DNA from: G020350405 sp964513655 | GTDB lineage: Bacteria; Planctomycetota; Phycisphaerae; Sedimentisphaerales; Anaerobacaceae | Length of the DNA: 10,250 bases | NCBI GenBank assembly: GCA_964513655.1 | Contig: CAZENQ010000112.1 | Coordinates: 1-10,250 of the forward strand | Direction of reading: 5' to 3' | Part shown: piece after piece, positions 1 through 5,596 of the stretch | How positions within the stretch are numbered: the stretch's first letter is position 1 | How the letters are laid out: every line of letters begins with the position of its first letter | Notes under the pieces: generated by a model | Databases searched by the model: none | What the model saw: the letters and a program-made list of their open reading frames with translations, nothing else | What the model was told of the DNA's origin: nothing | Position numbers and translations under genes: made by a program

Positions 1-2
1 TT

Positions 3-1385
3 GTTGGTGAGGTTAAAAATAACAAAAAGCCCTCAAATATTTTATTCCAGCGTACAATCCCAATTCATCACGAAGTTGATGTCTTTATAGCAGGCGGTGG
101 CCCCAGCGGTGTTGCAGCAGCTATAGCGGCCGCACGGCAGGGAGTGAAAGTGTTCCTTGCCGAGGGGCAAAGCTACTTCGGCGGCATGGCAACAGCCGGG
201 CTTGTACCGAGTTTCTCCAGGTTCTCCGATGGAATTAACTTCCTTGCAGGAGGTGTTGGTCGCAAGATTTACGAACGCTGCCGGGATACTGGTGTTTTTG
301 GGCCTGCTTACAATCCAAACCGTAAGTACCGCCTGGACGGCAATCCGATTCATGCCGAAGGCCTGAAACGCGTCTATGATAGCCTTGTCTCCGAAAGCGG
401 CGCAGACTTCACTTTCCAGACGCATCTGGTAGCGGTCAATACCGCTCACGGCTCTGTGAAATGTGTCATCTGCCATGCTAAAAGCGGACTTTTCGCCGTC
501 AAAGCACATATCTATGTCGATTGTACCGGCGACGGCGACCTGGCAGCATGGGGTGGGGCTAACTTCCAGAAAGGAGATGACAAAGGCAATCTGCAGGCCG
601 GCACTCTCTGCAGCATCTGGTCTGGTATCGATTGGCAGCGCGCAAGAAAAGCCGGAATGTATGGTAAGTGGCCTCTCGGTCAAAGCGCTAAGCTTCAGCA
701 GGCTATTGATGATGGCATATTCACCGTGAAGGACCAGAACATGCCCGGCATTTGGCTCAACGGCCATACTCAGGGTGGTGGCAACATCGGCCATGCCTTT
801 GGTGTTGATGGAACAGATGAGCGCTCAATTACAAAAGCTCTACTGCAGGAACGAAAAAAACTCCTCGAATACCAGCGGTATTATAAAAAGTATAACCCAG
901 GCTTTGAAAATATAGAGCTTGCCGCAACCGGGTCTCTGCTCGGCATTCGTGAGACTCGTCGGATTATCGGTGATTATGTTATGACCTTTGAGGATTACTT
1001 GAACCGTGCAAATTTCTCCGACGAAATCGGCCGCTATAACAACGAAGTGGACATTCACGCCTCATCGGTAGATTCAAAAGAGCAGGAAAAACTCAAAAAA
1101 CTATTTGCAGGCTCAAGCTACAAACACGGCGAAAGTTATGGAATTCCATACCGTGCCCTTACGCCTAAAGGCCTCGACAACGTTCTTGTAGCTGGCCGCT
1201 GTATTAGCACCGACCGTTATGTGCACGGCTCAATTCGTGTTATGCCAGGCTGTATGATTACCGGCCAGGCCGCCGGAACTGCGGCAGCACTGGCGGCGGT
1301 AAAGCAGACTTCAACCCGGGGCGTTGATATCAAAGAACTGCAACGGCGACTGAAAGACATGGGCGCGTTTCTGCCGAACGCGTAA
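3..1385 (+). CDS. FAD-dependent oxidoreductase, 5'-partial
   Basis: Flavoprotein oxidoreductase of the FAD_oxidored type (Rossmann-like FAD fold); substrate unknown. The reading frame is open to the left edge and has no ATG, GTG or TTG before the GTG at 144. That GTG lies inside the FAD fold, so the real start is beyond the window and only a short N-terminus is probably missing. The dinucleotide-binding motif GGGPSG lies at 93-110 and is followed by a beta strand and acidic residue (VFLAEG), then GGMATAGL. The family-typical stretch IRETRRIIGDYVMT lies near 940-985. The C-terminal FAD-contact region runs from YGIPYRAL (about 1138) through VLVAGRC to RVMPGCMITGQAAGTAAA (from 1236). The stop is TAA. 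A following promoter suggests the next gene is transcribed separately. Paralogues of this family are numerous in planctomycetes. Any signal peptide would lie in the missing part. Family assignment is firm; specific function is not known. Confidence 0.85.
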   Translation, partial: VGEVKNNKKPSNILFQRTIPIHHEVDVFIAGGGPSGVAAAIAAARQGVKVFLAEGQSYFGGMATAGLVPSFSRFSDGINFLAGGVGRKIYERCRDTGVFGPAYNPNRKYRLDGNPIHAEGLKRVYDSLVSESGADFTFQTHLVAVNTAHGSVKCVICHAKSGLFAVKAHIYVDCTGDGDLAAWGGANFQKGDDKGNLQAGTLCSIWSGIDWQRARKAGMYGKWPLGQSAKLQQAIDDGIFTVKDQNMPGIWLNGHTQGGGNIGHAFGVDGTDERSITKALLQERKKLLEYQRYYKKYNPGFENIELAATGSLLGIRETRRIIGDYVMTFEDYLNRANFSDEIGRYNNEVDIHASSVDSKEQEKLKKLFAGSSYKHGESYGIPYRALTPKGLDNVLVAGRCISTDRYVHGSIRVMPGCMITGQAAGTAAALAAVKQTSTRGVDIKELQRRLKDMGAFLPNA

Positions 1386-1430
1386 CGTCTGTAAGGTGAA
1401 ATGTAGAAAATGAAATAAGAATTTAAGATA

Positions 1431-1459
1431 TTGACCTTGGTGTTAGCCTACGGAATAAT
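1431..1459 (+). promoter_or_regulatory. Predicted sigma70 promoter for the hydratase-beta / YchF-like operon
   Basis: TTGACC at 1431-1436 (5 of 6 matches to TTGACA), a 17-nt spacer, then AATAAT at 1454-1459 (5 of 6 matches to TATAAT). Transcription would start near 1466, giving a leader of roughly 14 nt. An AGGA at 1468-1471 sits 8 nt before the ATG at 1480 and would serve as ribosome binding site. The gap of 94 bp after the oxidoreductase is otherwise featureless and A-rich. Prediction from sequence only. Confidence 0.6.
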
Positions 1460-1479
1460 AAAAGTATAGGAATTACGAT

Positions 1480-2010
1480 ATGGCTGAAATTATAAAACTT
1501 CAACCGCCGCTTAGCGAGGCTGATGCCCGTTCGCCAAGAGCAGGCGACGAGGTTCTTATCACCGGCGTAATCTATACCGCCCGCGATATGGCGCACAAGA
1601 GATTATGCCAGGCAATAGATGCAGGCGAAAAACTGCCACTTCCACTCGAAGGAGCGATTATCTATTTCGTTGGCCCCTCTCCCGCCAGGCCGGGACGGGT
1701 CGTCGGTGCAGCGGGCCCTACTACCTCTTCGAGAATGGATGATTTCAGCCCCAAGCTTTTGGCCCGCGGTCTGCGGGCAATGATTGGAAAAGGATATCGA
1801 GGCAATAAAGTAAGAGAGGCCCTGAAAAAATGTGGTGCCGTCCATCTGTCCACTATCGGCGGAGCAGGAGCCCTCTTGAGCAAGCATATTGTTTCCGCAG
1901 AGGTAATCGCCTACGAAGACCTGCAGACTGAGGCCATAAGGAAGCTGCAGGTAGTTGATTTCCCGGCTACTGTGGCGTATGACTCTCATGGAAATAGCGT
2001 CTATAAATAA
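1480..2010 (+). CDS. Fe-S fumarate/tartrate hydratase, beta subunit
   Basis: The 176-residue protein matches the beta region of class I (4Fe-4S) fumarate/tartrate hydratases, the domain that in two-subunit enzymes is a separate chain. Such enzymes interconvert fumarate and malate, or dehydrate tartrate, in the cytoplasm. Visible family motifs are GDEVLITGVIYTARDMAHKR (22-41), YFVGP (62-66), GPTTSSRMD (79-87), IGKG (102-105), GGAGALL (127-133) and a C-terminal AYEDL...EAIRKLQVVDFPA segment. Length is right for a complete beta chain. The alpha subunit, which carries the cluster-ligating cysteines, is not next to it: upstream is an unrelated flavoprotein, downstream a YchF-like ATPase. The partner must be encoded elsewhere or be absent. 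The ATG has an AGGA 8 nt upstream and a good promoter. The family is certain; fumarate versus tartrate or another hydroxyacid cannot be told from this chain alone. Confidence 0.88.
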   Translation: MAEIIKLQPPLSEADARSPRAGDEVLITGVIYTARDMAHKRLCQAIDAGEKLPLPLEGAIIYFVGPSPARPGRVVGAAGPTTSSRMDDFSPKLLARGLRAMIGKGYRGNKVREALKKCGAVHLSTIGGAGALLSKHIVSAEVIAYEDLQTEAIRKLQVVDFPATVAYDSHGNSVYK

Positions 2011-2014
2011 GGAG
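2011..2014 (+). promoter_or_regulatory. Ribosome binding site deciding the TTG start of the YchF-like gene
   Basis: GGAG follows directly on the TAA of the hydratase gene and lies 8 nt before the TTG at 2023. The downstream residues immediately form the beta strand and P-loop, and no ATG or GTG in frame offers a better start. Confidence 0.6.
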
Positions 2015-2022
2015 TTACACAG

Positions 2023-3093
2023 TTGAAAGCTGCTCTACTTGGCCTGTTGCAATCCGGCAAGAGCACTATATTAGCAAGCTTAACCGGCAAAGCAATCCCG
2101 CCGGTTGGCTCAACGACGATTGAGGAAGCCATCGTGCCGGTCCCCGATCAAAGACTCGATTGGCTTACCGAATACTACAAGCCCAAGAAAACAACCTATG
2201 CAACAATCGACTGCCTCGACCTGCCGGGCCTTAACTTCATTGATGAGCACGGCCGAGCAGCCGCAAGGCGGCTGATTAACAAAGTAAGGACCGTTGATTT
2301 ACTGGTTCTTGTGGGGCGGGCCTTTGAAAATCCTGCCGTACCCCCCTACCGCAGTAGCATAGACCCAGCCAGAGATTTAACCGAACTGCAGACCGAACTG
2401 CTGCTTGCCGATTTAGAGCTTGTTACTACGCGCGTAGAAAAACTTGAAAAGCAGGTCACCAAACCCACCAAAACCCAGGCTCACGACAAGGCGGAACTTG
2501 CCCTGCAAAAAAAACTGCAGCAGACTATCGAATTAGAAAAACCCATTAGCTCAGCCGTTGGGACCGAAGCTGAGCTTGAAATGATTAAGTCCCTCGGCTT
2601 CCTGACCCTGAAGCCAATGGCTGTTGCCGTAAACGTCGGCGAGGGCCAGCTAAGTGCTGAGTTTGATTTCACCGATTGCATCGACAGCTCTGTGCCAGTC
2701 GTCACTCTCTGTGCCAAGTTGGAGTATGAACTGGCCCAGTTAGACCCCGACAGCAGACGCGAGTTCATGGCCGATTTGGGTATCAGCGAATCAGCTGCAG
2801 GCAGATTCGCGAAAAGCTGCTACTCGGCCTTGGGCCTGATTAGCTTTTTGACCGTTGTCTCAGATGAACTGCGTGCCTGGCCGATAAAGAAAGGAACCGC
2901 AGCGCTTGATGCAGCCGGCAAAGTACATACTGATATCAAACGCGGCTTTATCAAAGCAGAGACTTTCAGTTTTGACGACTTAAAGCAGTTCGGCAGCGAA
3001 AAGGCAATAAAGGCCGCCGGGAAAATCCGACTCGAAGGAAAAGATTACATCGTCCAGGACGGCGACATCATCAATTTTAGATTTAACGTCTAA
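2023..3093 (+). CDS. Divergent YchF/Obg-like P-loop ATPase with TGS (DUF933) domain
   Basis: The 356-residue protein is close to the length of bacterial YchF (about 363) and has the same order of parts: a P-loop NTPase core, a coiled-coil insertion (about 119-175), the G4 region, and a C-terminal TGS-like domain (about 273-356). That last domain has the hallmark RLEGKDYIVQDGD and ends FRFNV. YchF proteins are ribosome-associated ATPases tied to stress responses and translation. This copy deviates in the core. The P-loop is GLLQSGKST (7-15) rather than the usual GxPNVGKST. The G3 motif is DLPGL (66-70). The usual switch II stretch after it (GASKGEGLGN in canonical members) is replaced by NFIDEHGRAA. 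At G4 it has NVGE (204-207), in line with the N-x-x-E of YchF. It is probably a paralogue and not the housekeeping YchF. It starts at TTG 12 nt behind the hydratase gene and is almost surely co-transcribed with it. Nucleotide preference and role are unknown. Confidence 0.82.
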   Translation: MKAALLGLLQSGKSTILASLTGKAIPPVGSTTIEEAIVPVPDQRLDWLTEYYKPKKTTYATIDCLDLPGLNFIDEHGRAAARRLINKVRTVDLLVLVGRAFENPAVPPYRSSIDPARDLTELQTELLLADLELVTTRVEKLEKQVTKPTKTQAHDKAELALQKKLQQTIELEKPISSAVGTEAELEMIKSLGFLTLKPMAVAVNVGEGQLSAEFDFTDCIDSSVPVVTLCAKLEYELAQLDPDSRREFMADLGISESAAGRFAKSCYSALGLISFLTVVSDELRAWPIKKGTAALDAAGKVHTDIKRGFIKAETFSFDDLKQFGSEKAIKAAGKIRLEGKDYIVQDGDIINFRFNV

Positions 3094-3380
3094 GCTACTA
3101 CTACAAGGCCCTTACTTAACTCTGTTGGAATTGCCATTTAACAAATCATTTTACTGTTACTGCCCTGCCGGTAGCATCACATCTGACCACGCCAGGTTCC
3201 AACTCAACAGATGTGATTCTCTTGATTGTTCTATTTTGCATAACTTAAAGTCTATACTTTCGCAGCCGTCAAGTCAATTTGGCCGAAGAACCTTTTCGAC
3301 AGAGCGTAATCATCGATTAATCTAATCACCCCCCTTCCACCCCAGAGGCTAATCCAATCCTGTTATCCTGTCCGGAACCA
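3094..3380. other. Convergent intergenic gap
   Basis: This 287-bp gap separates the ends of the YchF-like gene (+) and the ahbAB gene (-). It holds one clear structure, the inverted repeat at 3176-3217, and a short C-rich run near 3326-3342. A 66-codon open frame at 3125-3325 has no recognisable protein features or ribosome site, so I do not call it a gene. No T-tract terminator is evident for either strand. Confidence 0.6.
3176..3217. terminator. Perfect 10-bp inverted repeat, possible bidirectional transcription end
   Basis: ATCACATCTG (3176-3185) is exactly mirrored by CAGATGTGAT (3208-3217) across a 22-nt loop. It lies about 80 bp past the end of the YchF-like gene and about 165 bp past the end of ahbAB, where readthrough from both sides would meet. 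It has no run of T after either arm, so it is not a classical intrinsic terminator. It could instead be an RNA 3' end structure or a protein site. Confidence 0.35.
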
Positions 3381-4361
3381 TCACTGCTGGAACCTGTGTT
3401 TGACAGGCCTCTTTTTGAGTTCTTCCGCCGTAGCCAGCAGTTCGTACGAATCTATATTTTCAGCTTCGACGAACTTATCTATCACGCGTTGAATATCGCC
3501 CATGCTCACAGCGTGCATCATCGCGAACATATTGTAAGGCCAGCCTTCAAAGGTCTTTCTTTCATAGCAGTGGCTGACTATTCTGAAACGGGCCAATCTT
3601 TTGCTGGCTTCGACAACCCTGCTCTGGGGAACCTCGCTGGCAAACATTACGTTATGAACGAATCCGAGCTTACGGTAATTAACCACGGCCGCTATACGCC
3701 GGATGGCACCTTTATCGATTAGCTCTTGTATAACCTGCAAAGCATCCTCAGCCCCGAAGCCTTCATTGCACAGAAAGTCAAAGGGCTTCGCAGTCAAGTC
3801 CAAATCTTCCTGCAATTTCGAAAGTATTCGCTTTTCGCTTTCACTCAGCTTCACCGTCTCGCTCGTCGGGACATCTGCTACGTCTTCAGCTAATTGGCTT
3901 TGGTCCTCGGCGTCGAAACGGACATCAAGCTTGAAAACATGCGTGACTGGCAGACTGTGGAAATTAATGCCGAAACGCCCCGAAAGATTTGATAACGTTA
4001 GCCTGATTTCTTCAAATGACCGGCCCTGTAATGTAAACCATAAATTGTAGTGGTGCTTCCTCAAATAATTATGGGAGACGCCCTCCAGAGCATTAACTGC
4101 TTCTGCAACTTCCTGCAGGCTCTCCTGTGTAACATGGGCCGTAGCGAGCGTGCTTGTCTTGCCCAACGCGCGATGGTTAATCAGCGCAGCTATCCGCCGG
4201 ATAAGCCCGTCCTTTTTTAGTTGAGCGATTTGCTGCAAAACGGCCTCCTCGTCGCTTCCTACAGATTTTGCCAAAATGGCAAAGGGCCTTGAACATATCG
4301 GCAGTCCCTTCTGAAGCTCGTTGCACAATTGTCTTTGTAATTTTGTCAAGCGCAAGCTCAA
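3381..4361 (-). CDS. ahbAB: Fused siroheme decarboxylase AhbA-AhbB
   Basis: The 326-residue protein consists of two tandem Lrp/AsnC-like halves, as expected for AhbA and AhbB joined end to end. The AhbA/AhbB enzyme removes two carboxyl groups from siroheme to give 12,18-didecarboxysiroheme, the first dedicated step of the alternative haem pathway. Each half has a winged-helix segment ending IRRIAA (about 55-59 and 220-225). Half one (about 1-150) has the typical GVSHNYLRKHHYNLWFTL (94-111). Half two (about 173-326) has VSHCYERKTFEGWPYN (262-277) followed by MFAMMH, and the ending YELLATAEELKK. A charged linker (about 150-172) joins the halves. The start is a TTG overlapping the ahbD stop by 4 nt, with a very strong Shine-Dalgarno 6 nt before it. 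Lrp-type transcription regulators share the fold, but the NYLR.H.YNLWF and WPYN signatures and the ahbD neighbour favour the enzyme. Confidence 0.87.
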   Translation of the reverse strand: MSLRLTKLQRQLCNELQKGLPICSRPFAILAKSVGSDEEAVLQQIAQLKKDGLIRRIAALINHRALGKTSTLATAHVTQESLQEVAEAVNALEGVSHNYLRKHHYNLWFTLQGRSFEEIRLTLSNLSGRFGINFHSLPVTHVFKLDVRFDAEDQSQLAEDVADVPTSETVKLSESEKRILSKLQEDLDLTAKPFDFLCNEGFGAEDALQVIQELIDKGAIRRIAAVVNYRKLGFVHNVMFASEVPQSRVVEASKRLARFRIVSHCYERKTFEGWPYNMFAMMHAVSMGDIQRVIDKFVEAENIDSYELLATAEELKKRPVKHRFQQ

Positions 4362-5389
4362 GTCTTACCTCCTTTGTAATTACAAACCGGATCCTCAGTC
4401 AAATAATCACCGCTCATTGCATAAGCCCGTGCCCTGCAGCCGCCGCATACGCCAACGTATTCACAGGTCCTACAGGCGCCCTTATACTCGGAGCGATTGC
4501 GAATTTCTCCCAAAAGTTGCGATTCTGTCCAAATCTTGCCGAAATTGAAATTGTTCTCAATCAGGTTCCCTGCCGGCACATCCAGGAACCCGCAAATCTG
4601 CACATCGCCGGTGCAGCTTATAAACCCAAAGCCTCTGCCGCCCATACAGCCTTTGACTTCGGCTGTTAGCTGTTTTGCCTTCGCCTGCCGACAAACTCTT
4701 GCGAATTGCGGACCGCAGGTAACGCGAACCTCGATTTCTGATTCCAGCTTCATCCTAAGTAACTCGTTGAGCAGGGCTTCGTACTCCATCGGTTCAATAA
4801 TCTCCTCAGCCATTTCCCTTCCTCGGCCGGTTGGAACAAGTATAAAAGGGTTGAAACAGTAGGCCCCCAGCCTTTTAGCCAGGTCGGCTATGCCAACGGC
4901 TTCATCAATGTTGACTTTGCTGATTGTGGTATTTATCTGAAAGCGAATGCCTGCCTCACGGGCTATCTTAGCCGCGTTGATGACCGCGTCAAAAGCACCC
5001 TTACTCTGTCTGAATGCATCATGCGTTTCTGCATTGGCGCCGTCCAGCGAAAAAGACAGGGCCTTGATGCCCGCCTTTTTCAATTTGCGAATGGACTGGT
5101 CATTGACCAAGTAACCGCACGTGGCCATAACCATCTGCAATCGCAGCCCGCGGCCGTATTGGATGAGTTCGTAAATATCATCTCGCTCCATCGGCTCGCC
5201 GCCGGTCAAGATAATTACACACTTTTTATACTTCGCTATGGACGACAGTATTTTCTTGCACTGACTAAAGTTAAGTTCTTTTTCATCCCCGGTGTAGCCC
5301 CCACAGGCCCGGCAGTGCCGGCAGTTGTAGCGGCAGCGGCGCGTAACTTCAAAGGCTATTAGTTGAGGTTTGATTGATTGCTTTTTCAT
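4358..5389 (-). CDS. ahbD: AhbD, radical SAM haem synthase (Fe-coproporphyrin III to haem b)
   Basis: The 343-residue radical SAM enzyme is likely to oxidatively decarboxylate two propionates of Fe-coproporphyrin III to vinyl groups, giving haem b, the last step of the siroheme-dependent pathway. The N-terminus has EVTRRC followed by the CX3CX2C cluster motif (Cys19, Cys23, Cys26). The SAM-binding GGEP motif is at 63-66, with FSLDG at 113-117 and FQINTT at 150-155. The C-terminal Twitch/SPASM-like part carries Cys225, 233, 248, 259, 266, 306, 309, 315, 318 and 336, including CRTCEYVGVCGGCRARAY (306-323) and the ending CNYKGGKT. These match AhbD better than AhbC, whose N-terminus differs. The frame stays open upstream to 5629, but the added 80 residues are basic, unlike the family, and overlap etfB, so the ATG at 5389 is chosen. 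No clear Shine-Dalgarno precedes it. It is first in an operon with ahbAB. Another SPASM maturase is possible but less likely given the partner gene. Confidence 0.86.
   Translation of the reverse strand: MKKQSIKPQLIAFEVTRRCRYNCRHCRACGGYTGDEKELNFSQCKKILSSIAKYKKCVIILTGGEPMERDDIYELIQYGRGLRLQMVMATCGYLVNDQSIRKLKKAGIKALSFSLDGANAETHDAFRQSKGAFDAVINAAKIAREAGIRFQINTTISKVNIDEAVGIADLAKRLGAYCFNPFILVPTGRGREMAEEIIEPMEYEALLNELLRMKLESEIEVRVTCGPQFARVCRQAKAKQLTAEVKGCMGGRGFGFISCTGDVQICGFLDVPAGNLIENNFNFGKIWTESQLLGEIRNRSEYKGACRTCEYVGVCGGCRARAYAMSGDYLTEDPVCNYKGGKT
4367..4375 (-). promoter_or_regulatory. Strong ribosome binding site for ahbAB inside the ahbD 3' end
   Basis: On the minus strand this reads AAAGGAGGT, with 6 nt between its last AGGAGG base and the TTG at 4361-4359. 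It encodes the Lys-Gly-Gly near the AhbD C-terminus (CNYKGGKT). With the TTGA overlap of start and stop codons, it indicates coupled translation and fixes the TTG as the start. Confidence 0.8.
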
Positions 5390-5390
5390 A

Positions 5391-5412
5391 AGTACAGTTA
5401 CCGTAACATACT
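5391..5412. repeat. Quasi-palindrome just upstream of ahbD
   Basis: The core GTTAC-C-GTAAC (5397-5407) is a perfect inverted repeat of 5-bp arms around one base. Outer arms AGTA (5391-5394) and TACT (5409-5412) extend it with a bulge. It lies between the predicted -10 box and the ahbD start codon, where a bound repressor would block transcription. Function is inferred from position only. Confidence 0.35.
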
Positions 5413-5417
5413 GGGCA

Positions 5418-5423
5418 ATTATA
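5418..5423 (-). promoter_or_regulatory. Possible -10 box of the ahbD promoter
   Basis: On the minus strand this is a perfect TATAAT about 29 nt before the ahbD ATG, which would give a leader of roughly 20 nt. No good -35 lies 16-18 nt upstream, where the DNA is G/C-rich. An activator or an alternative box (TTGACT just before it, with TACGGT 17 nt later) is possible. Confidence 0.35.
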
Positions 5424-5586
5424 GTCAACGGGGCGGGCCTCGGGGGGCGGCTGCGGTCGGTTGCACTTCGACGTTGCTCAGGCCCGAAGGTAGCGCTTCG
5501 ATGTGGTTTTAAGGTTGACTTAAGGGCAGATAACTGTAACCTAATGTGTTTTCGGAAGTTAACAGAATCGAGATATAGATTTTTAC

Positions 5587-5590
5587 GGAG
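5587..5590 (+). promoter_or_regulatory. Ribosome binding site supporting the GTG start of etfB
   Basis: GGAG lies 6 nt before the GTG at 5597. The protein from that codon begins PYNCVVLIKQVPDT, which is the normal N-terminus of the family, so the GTG start is well supported. Confidence 0.65.
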
Positions 5591-5596
5591 TAAGAA

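Larger units (their letters stand above)
5390..5596. promoter_or_regulatory. Divergent control region between ahbD and etfB
   Basis: This 207-bp gap must hold the promoters of both operons. Toward ahbD there is a perfect TATAAT and a quasi-palindrome. Toward etfB the only recognisable -35 is TTGACT at 5515-5520, with a poor -10 (TAACCT at 5537-5542, 16-nt spacer), so that promoter is uncertain. The central part (about 5430-5460) is very G-rich. The octamer TAACTGTA occurs on the + strand at 5531-5538 and on the - strand at 5400-5393, so the two copies face each other about 130 bp apart. Near the etfB side there is also the palindrome GTTAAC at 5558-5563. Confidence 0.5.

Noticed and set aside
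144..146. GTG as the start of the FAD oxidoreductase
   Set aside because: The FAD-binding GGGPSG motif is encoded upstream at 93-110 in the same open frame, so the gene starts before the window.
42..794. 250-residue open frame on the - strand
   Set aside because: It lies opposite the FAD oxidoreductase, whose frame shows clear family motifs throughout.
3125..3325. 66-codon open frame on the + strand in the convergent gap
   Set aside because: No ribosome site, no recognisable motif, and it contains the inverted repeat; looks like chance.
3381..4361. Lrp/AsnC transcription regulator
   Set aside because: Two tandem halves with AhbA and AhbB signatures and tight coupling to ahbD make siroheme decarboxylase the better call.
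5390..5596. Replication origin
   Set aside because: The skew change is suggestive, but I found no DnaA-box-like TTATNCACA in the gap and no dnaA, dnaN or other origin-linked gene nearby.
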